From Chloroflexota bacterium (GTDB lineage Bacteria; Chloroflexota; Anaerolineae; Aggregatilineales; Phototrophicaceae), in NCBI GenBank assembly GCA_003242205.1, contig QGUR01000213.1:1-7912 (forward strand): 7,912 nt of DNA, in the 5' to 3' direction. The position numbers were made by a program, and so were the translations under genes. Positions 5,262-7,912 of this stretch are shown piece after piece. How positions within the stretch are numbered: position 1 is the stretch's first letter; every line of letters starts with the position of its first letter. Under the pieces are notes generated by a model. It was not told the DNA's origin, did no database searches, and saw nothing but the letters and a program-made list of their open reading frames with translations.

Positions 5262-7912
5262 TCAGCAACTGCCATTTCGTTTACAGATCGTTACGTTGCC
5301 AGTGTCAGCTCCAATGGTCGCGTTAACTGCGTCGGTTAGCTTCACCTGGAAATAGCGGGTTGTGTTATCGCTTTGGGCAACTCTGTGCACACGGAAAGTA
5401 AATTCGGTAGCGCTTGTATTGGCCGGCAGCACGAGTGGAATCGAGGATGTTACATCGTAATGCTGACCGTCGTAAGCCGGGCTACTTTGTTGCGGATAGG
5501 TCTGATAAGTGATTTGGATATCGCGTTCGGTAGCGCCGGTACGGGTGATGGCTAGCGCACCGTCGACAGTAGTGTCTGTTGACGCACGTACTTCCGTTGC
5601 TGCTTCGATGGAGATTTCCGGCTCAGCATCATTGTCCACGATCGTTACCGTCAGCGGGCCGGTCATGATGCGGCCGTTTTCGGAGGCTTCCACAATCGCA
5701 ATTGTGAACTGCTCTTGAGCGGCCGAGTCATAACGGTCGTCATCTATGATGTCGATTGTTCCGGTAACGCTGGTTTCGCCGGGCCCAATGCTAATGACTT
5801 CAGACAGCGCCACGTAATCGATATAGGGCGCGCTGCTCGTGGCGGAGCCATCGGTCGTGGCTACCCGAACCACAACCGGCTGGCTGCTCATGTTCTGACG
5901 ATTGAGCGAGACGGTATAGTTCAGTGAATTGCCGTTTGTCCCTTCCGTGATTTGCGTCGCGGACAGCGTCAGGCTGACGTCGTACATAGACTCATCGTCT
6001 TCGATGGTGACAGTGACCGTGGTGGGGCTAGACGGCAATTGCGCGTTCACGGGTTGCATGAAATCGACATAGAAGGTTCGTTTCAATGCGCCGGCTATGT
6101 CGTCGTCGTTCCACAATACCGATACCGTTGCGCTGGTCTGACCTGCCGGGATATGCAGGGTTCCGCTGGCAGCGATATAGTCGTTAGGCGATGTCGCCGT
6201 GCCATTTCGAGTCTGGTAATTAACGCTGACGTCGCGGTCGCTTATTGCGCTTAGCTGTACCGTGATGTCAACCCGTCCCGCCATCTCGTTAACGGTAATA
6301 TTTGAATTGGGGAACACGAGATTAGGCTCGGGATCAACGTCACGGATGGTTATCGTTGCTGGGGTTGGGTCGATTTCTGCGACAGACGGATTGCCGAGAC
6401 TGGCAATCGAGACGTAGATATATTCATCGTCCTCATCGCGACCAACGGGCTGGTGCAACGTCTGGATTGAGAAGATTGCGCTCGTCTGGCCAATCGGAAT
6501 CGTGACCTGCATGCTAGCCGGCTGGACATAGTCCTGCCCTGCTGTGGCTGTGCTGTTCCCCGCTATCGCGAGATTGACAACGATGTGCTCGTAGGCGACT
6601 CGCGACAACTGGACGATCAGTTGCGCTGTCTGACCTTCGTCGACAACGGTCGAACCCGCGATGCTGACGATCAACGGCGCGTCGTGCAAACAGGGGTCGG
6701 TCAGGGTTTCGTGTCCATCCGGCAGACCATCGCCGTCACTGTCGGCATTCCATGGGTCGGGGCAGGTTGGATGTGCGGCCGTGCGGAGTTCAAGCTCGTC
6801 GAGGTCGCTTAAACGATCGCCGTCACTATCCGCCTCAACCGGGGATGTCGCCGTCCAGAAGTCGCCGTAAGTGCCATTGATTTCGATACCATCATCAAGT
6901 CCATCGCCATCCGTATCCGCTCGGTACGGATGGGTGTTATGGTTCCGCTCCTCCAGATCGGACAAACCATCACCGTCGCGATCGGCGCTTGTCGGGTCGC
7001 TGGTAACTCCGGTGATCCAGCTACCATTGACACGGATGCTGTACGGAACCAACTCCTCATAGTCATTAAGCCCATCACCGTCTGTATCCGGGTTGTTGGG
7101 GTCCGTGTAGTAGGTGAACGAGACGCCGTCGACGATAACAGTCCGCCCCTCGATTTCGTATTTATCGAACACGCCGTCGCCGTCGCCGTCATAGTCGACG
7201 AGCAGCGGGCTCAGGTCGTTCTCGAACTCACAGAGATTGTTACAGTAATCTCCGTCCATATCGTCCGTGTCGCCCTGATCGAGGTTGCCAAAGAAACGCA
7301 ACTCCCAGGCATCCGGCAGATTGTCGCCATCATTCGAGTCGAGACTCATCTCAAGCGGATCTGTTCCGAGATCCACTTCGATCCCGTCGCTCAGACCGTC
7401 GTCATCGGTGTCAGGATCGGTTGGATCGGTTCCGTGAACGAAGACTTCATCACCATCGCTCAGGCCGTCGTCATCGGTATCCGGGTCCAGTGGATCGGTT
7501 GGGAATTTGTAGGTTGAATGGCGCACGACTGCGGCGTAACGCGCAGGGTTGGTAATGCCATTGAGTTCCTCGCCATCGCTCAGGCCGTCGCCATCCGTAT
7601 CAGGATTGGTCGGGTATGTCCCGTGGTTTTCCACCTCATCAAAATCGCTCAGACCATCGCCATCCGTATCCGGGTTGGTCGGATCGGTTCCGTGAACGAG
7701 CACTTCGTCACCATCGGTCAGGCCGTCGCCATCGGTGTCAGGGTTTCGAGGATTGGTCGGATAATTGTACGTGTCCGAGTTGACGATGGCGGGTGCGGGG
7801 CACCGTCCGGGCGCAGAGTCGCCAAAGATCTCTTGACAATCGGTCAGGCCATCGTCGTCGGTATCCGGCTTAAGCGGGTTAGTAAAGTAGGTATAAGCCT
7901 CTTCACCATCGG
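5262..7912 (-). CDS. Large secreted calcium-binding protein with TSP3 repeats and four Calx-beta domains (N-terminus beyond right edge)
   Basis: The frame is open from the right edge to a TGA at 5262-5264, giving 882 visible C-terminal residues. A GTG at 7703 lies in the middle of a repeat and is not a real start. The first part (about 6687-7912) is an array of roughly 13 Asp-rich units of the form DPxxPDTDGDGLSDxxE, the thrombospondin type 3 repeat that binds Ca2+ through its Asp side chains. The second part (5265-6674) holds four Calx-beta domains with typical strands such as VTVTIEDDE and LTVTIVDND. Such proteins are exported and act in adhesion or matrix contact, but the signal peptide, N-terminal domains and any anchor are outside the window. 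The C-terminus ends in ICKRNGSC with no LPXTG, PEP-CTERM or Por-type sorting motif. The TadE/G-like gene follows after 47 bases. The domain calls are confident; the function (calcium-stiffened surface adhesin) is inference. Confidence 0.9.
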   Translation of the reverse strand, partial: DGEEAYTYFTNPLKPDTDDDGLTDCQEIFGDSAPGRCPAPAIVNSDTYNYPTNPRNPDTDGDGLTDGDEVLVHGTDPTNPDTDGDGLSDFDEVENHGTYPTNPDTDGDGLSDGEELNGITNPARYAAVVRHSTYKFPTDPLDPDTDDDGLSDGDEVFVHGTDPTDPDTDDDGLSDGIEVDLGTDPLEMSLDSNDGDNLPDAWELRFFGNLDQGDTDDMDGDYCNNLCEFENDLSPLLVDYDGDGDGVFDKYEIEGRTVIVDGVSFTYYTDPNNPDTDGDGLNDYEELVPYSIRVNGSWITGVTSDPTSADRDGDGLSDLEERNHNTHPYRADTDGDGLDDGIEINGTYGDFWTATSPVEADSDGDRLSDLDELELRTAAHPTCPDPWNADSDGDGLPDGHETLTDPCLHDAPLIVSIAGSTVVDEGQTAQLIVQLSRVAYEHIVVNLAIAGNSTATAGQDYVQPASMQVTIPIGQTSAIFSIQTLHQPVGRDEDDEYIYVSIASLGNPSVAEIDPTPATITIRDVDPEPNLVFPNSNITVNEMAGRVDITVQLSAISDRDVSVNYQTRNGTATSPNDYIAASGTLHIPAGQTSATVSVLWNDDDIAGALKRTFYVDFMQPVNAQLPSSPTTVTVTIEDDESMYDVSLTLSATQITEGTNGNSLNYTVSLNRQNMSSQPVVVRVATTDGSATSSAPYIDYVALSEVISIGPGETSVTGTIDIIDDDRYDSAAQEQFTIAIVEASENGRIMTGPLTVTIVDNDAEPEISIEAATEVRASTDTTVDGALAITRTGATERDIQITYQTYPQQSSPAYDGQHYDVTSSIPLVLPANTSATEFTFRVHRVAQSDNTTRYFQVKLTDAVNATIGADTGNVTICKRNGSC
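5265..5621 (-). other. Calx-beta domain 4, divergent, at the C-terminus
   Basis: It runs from EISIEAATEVRAS to the protein end. The middle segments (QHYDVTSSIPLVLPANTSA and FTFRVHRVAQSDN) keep the fold pattern, but the usual terminal strand ending in DxD is replaced by GNVTICKRNGSC. The end Ca2+ site is therefore probably lost or altered, and a Cys pair is added. Confidence 0.65.
5628..5981 (-). other. Calx-beta domain 3
   Basis: It runs from VSLTLSATQITEG to LTVTIVDND. The segments GSATSSAPYIDYVALS, IGPGETSVTGTIDI and IDDDRYD match the Calx-beta core, with both acidic loops present. Confidence 0.85.
5991..6326 (-). other. Calx-beta domain 2
   Basis: It runs from NLVFPNSNITVNE to VTVTIEDDE. 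The segments GTATSPNDYIAASGTL, IPAGQTSATVSV and WNDDDIAG match the Calx-beta core, including the acidic Ca2+ loop and the terminal EDDE. Confidence 0.85.
6333..6674 (-). other. Calx-beta domain 1
   Basis: This domain runs from PLIVSIAGSTVVDEGQTAQL to ATITIRDVD and follows directly after the last TSP3 unit. It shows the family pattern: an opening strand, a V-x-E-G turn, the segment TATAGQDYV (the T-A-x-x-x-D-Y block), the segment IPIGQTSAIFSI, and an acidic end (RDVD) that can bind Ca2+. Confidence 0.8.
7409..7484. repeat. 76-base diverged direct repeat, copy A (within the TSP3 array)
   Basis: By eye it differs from copy B (7667-7742) at about 12 of 76 positions. Both copies share the exact run GGATCGGTTCCGTGAACGA. 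They encode matching segments GDEV(F/L)VHGTDPT(D/N)PDTD, which suggests duplication of a pair of TSP3 units inside the gene. Confidence 0.6.
7667..7742. repeat. 76-base diverged direct repeat, copy B (within the TSP3 array)
   Basis: This is the partner of the copy at 7409-7484, lying 258 bases further along. 258 is a multiple of three, so the reading frame is kept and the array can grow or shrink by recombination between the copies. Confidence 0.6.

Larger units (their letters stand above)
6687..7912 (-). repeat. Array of about 13 thrombospondin type 3 repeats (coding)
   Basis: Each unit is close to xDPxxPDTDGDGLSDGxE. Six near-canonical units come first (7912 to about 7370), then two divergent ones: DSNDGDNLPDAWE (about 7312-7345), and YDGDGDGVFDKYE (about 7155-7193) after a Cys-containing spacer, DYCNNLCEFE. 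Five more follow, ending in SDGDGLPDGHE. Several units are separated by longer inserts of 10-20 residues. In DNA the core reads as variants of CCATCGCTCAGGCCGTCGCC on the plus strand. Regular Asp placement and preserved frame show that this is a protein repeat and not a DNA element. Confidence 0.9.

Noticed and set aside
7701..7703. GTG as start of the TSP3/Calx-beta gene
   Set aside because: The frame continues upstream to the edge with 69 more codons of the same repeat type, so this is an internal Val codon.
6687..7912. Regularly spaced similar DNA units resembling a CRISPR array
   Set aside because: The units are imperfect, keep reading frame, and encode TSP3 Asp-rich repeats; the spacers are not unique sequences of equal length.

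Overview
The window is about 7.9 kb of bacterial DNA with five protein-coding genes, two of them cut by the window edges. I see no rRNA, tRNA, insertion sequence or CRISPR array. The gene content and wording of the proteins (a WecA/TagO-type lipid-sugar transferase, a long AsnB, a TadE/G-like secreted protein, and a large TSP3 plus Calx-beta protein) suggest a Chloroflexota-type organism, perhaps Anaerolineae. That placement is inferred from remembered sequence style and was not searched.

Left half (1-3743), G+C-rich, housekeeping and envelope genes. On the minus strand lie the start of a YqeK-like HD-domain hydrolase (runs off the left edge) and, upstream of it, a polytopic polyprenyl-phosphate sugar-1-phosphate transferase. 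A 230-base divergent intergenic region (1510-1739) separates the transferase from a complete plus-strand glutamine-hydrolysing asparagine synthetase. The asnB gene ends at a perfect 11-bp inverted repeat with flanking A and T tracts, which can stop transcription from both sides.

Right half (3769-7912), visibly lower in G+C, all on the minus strand. Transcription enters from beyond the right edge with a very long secreted or surface protein: an array of about 13 Asp-rich thrombospondin type 3 calcium-binding repeats followed by four Calx-beta domains. Forty-seven bases later comes a TadE/G-like protein: one N-terminal membrane anchor and a large Cys-rich, Gly/Asn-rich extracellular region. The short gap and clear ribosome binding site suggest one operon, plausibly making calcium-dependent cell-surface or pilus-associated adhesion components.

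The most interesting points are the transferase, which has lost the catalytic Asp of its MGD motif with the segment one residue short; the YqeK-like protein, which has Gln where a metal-binding His is expected; and the paired calcium-binding adhesin and TadE/G-like gene, which sit in a compositionally different block.
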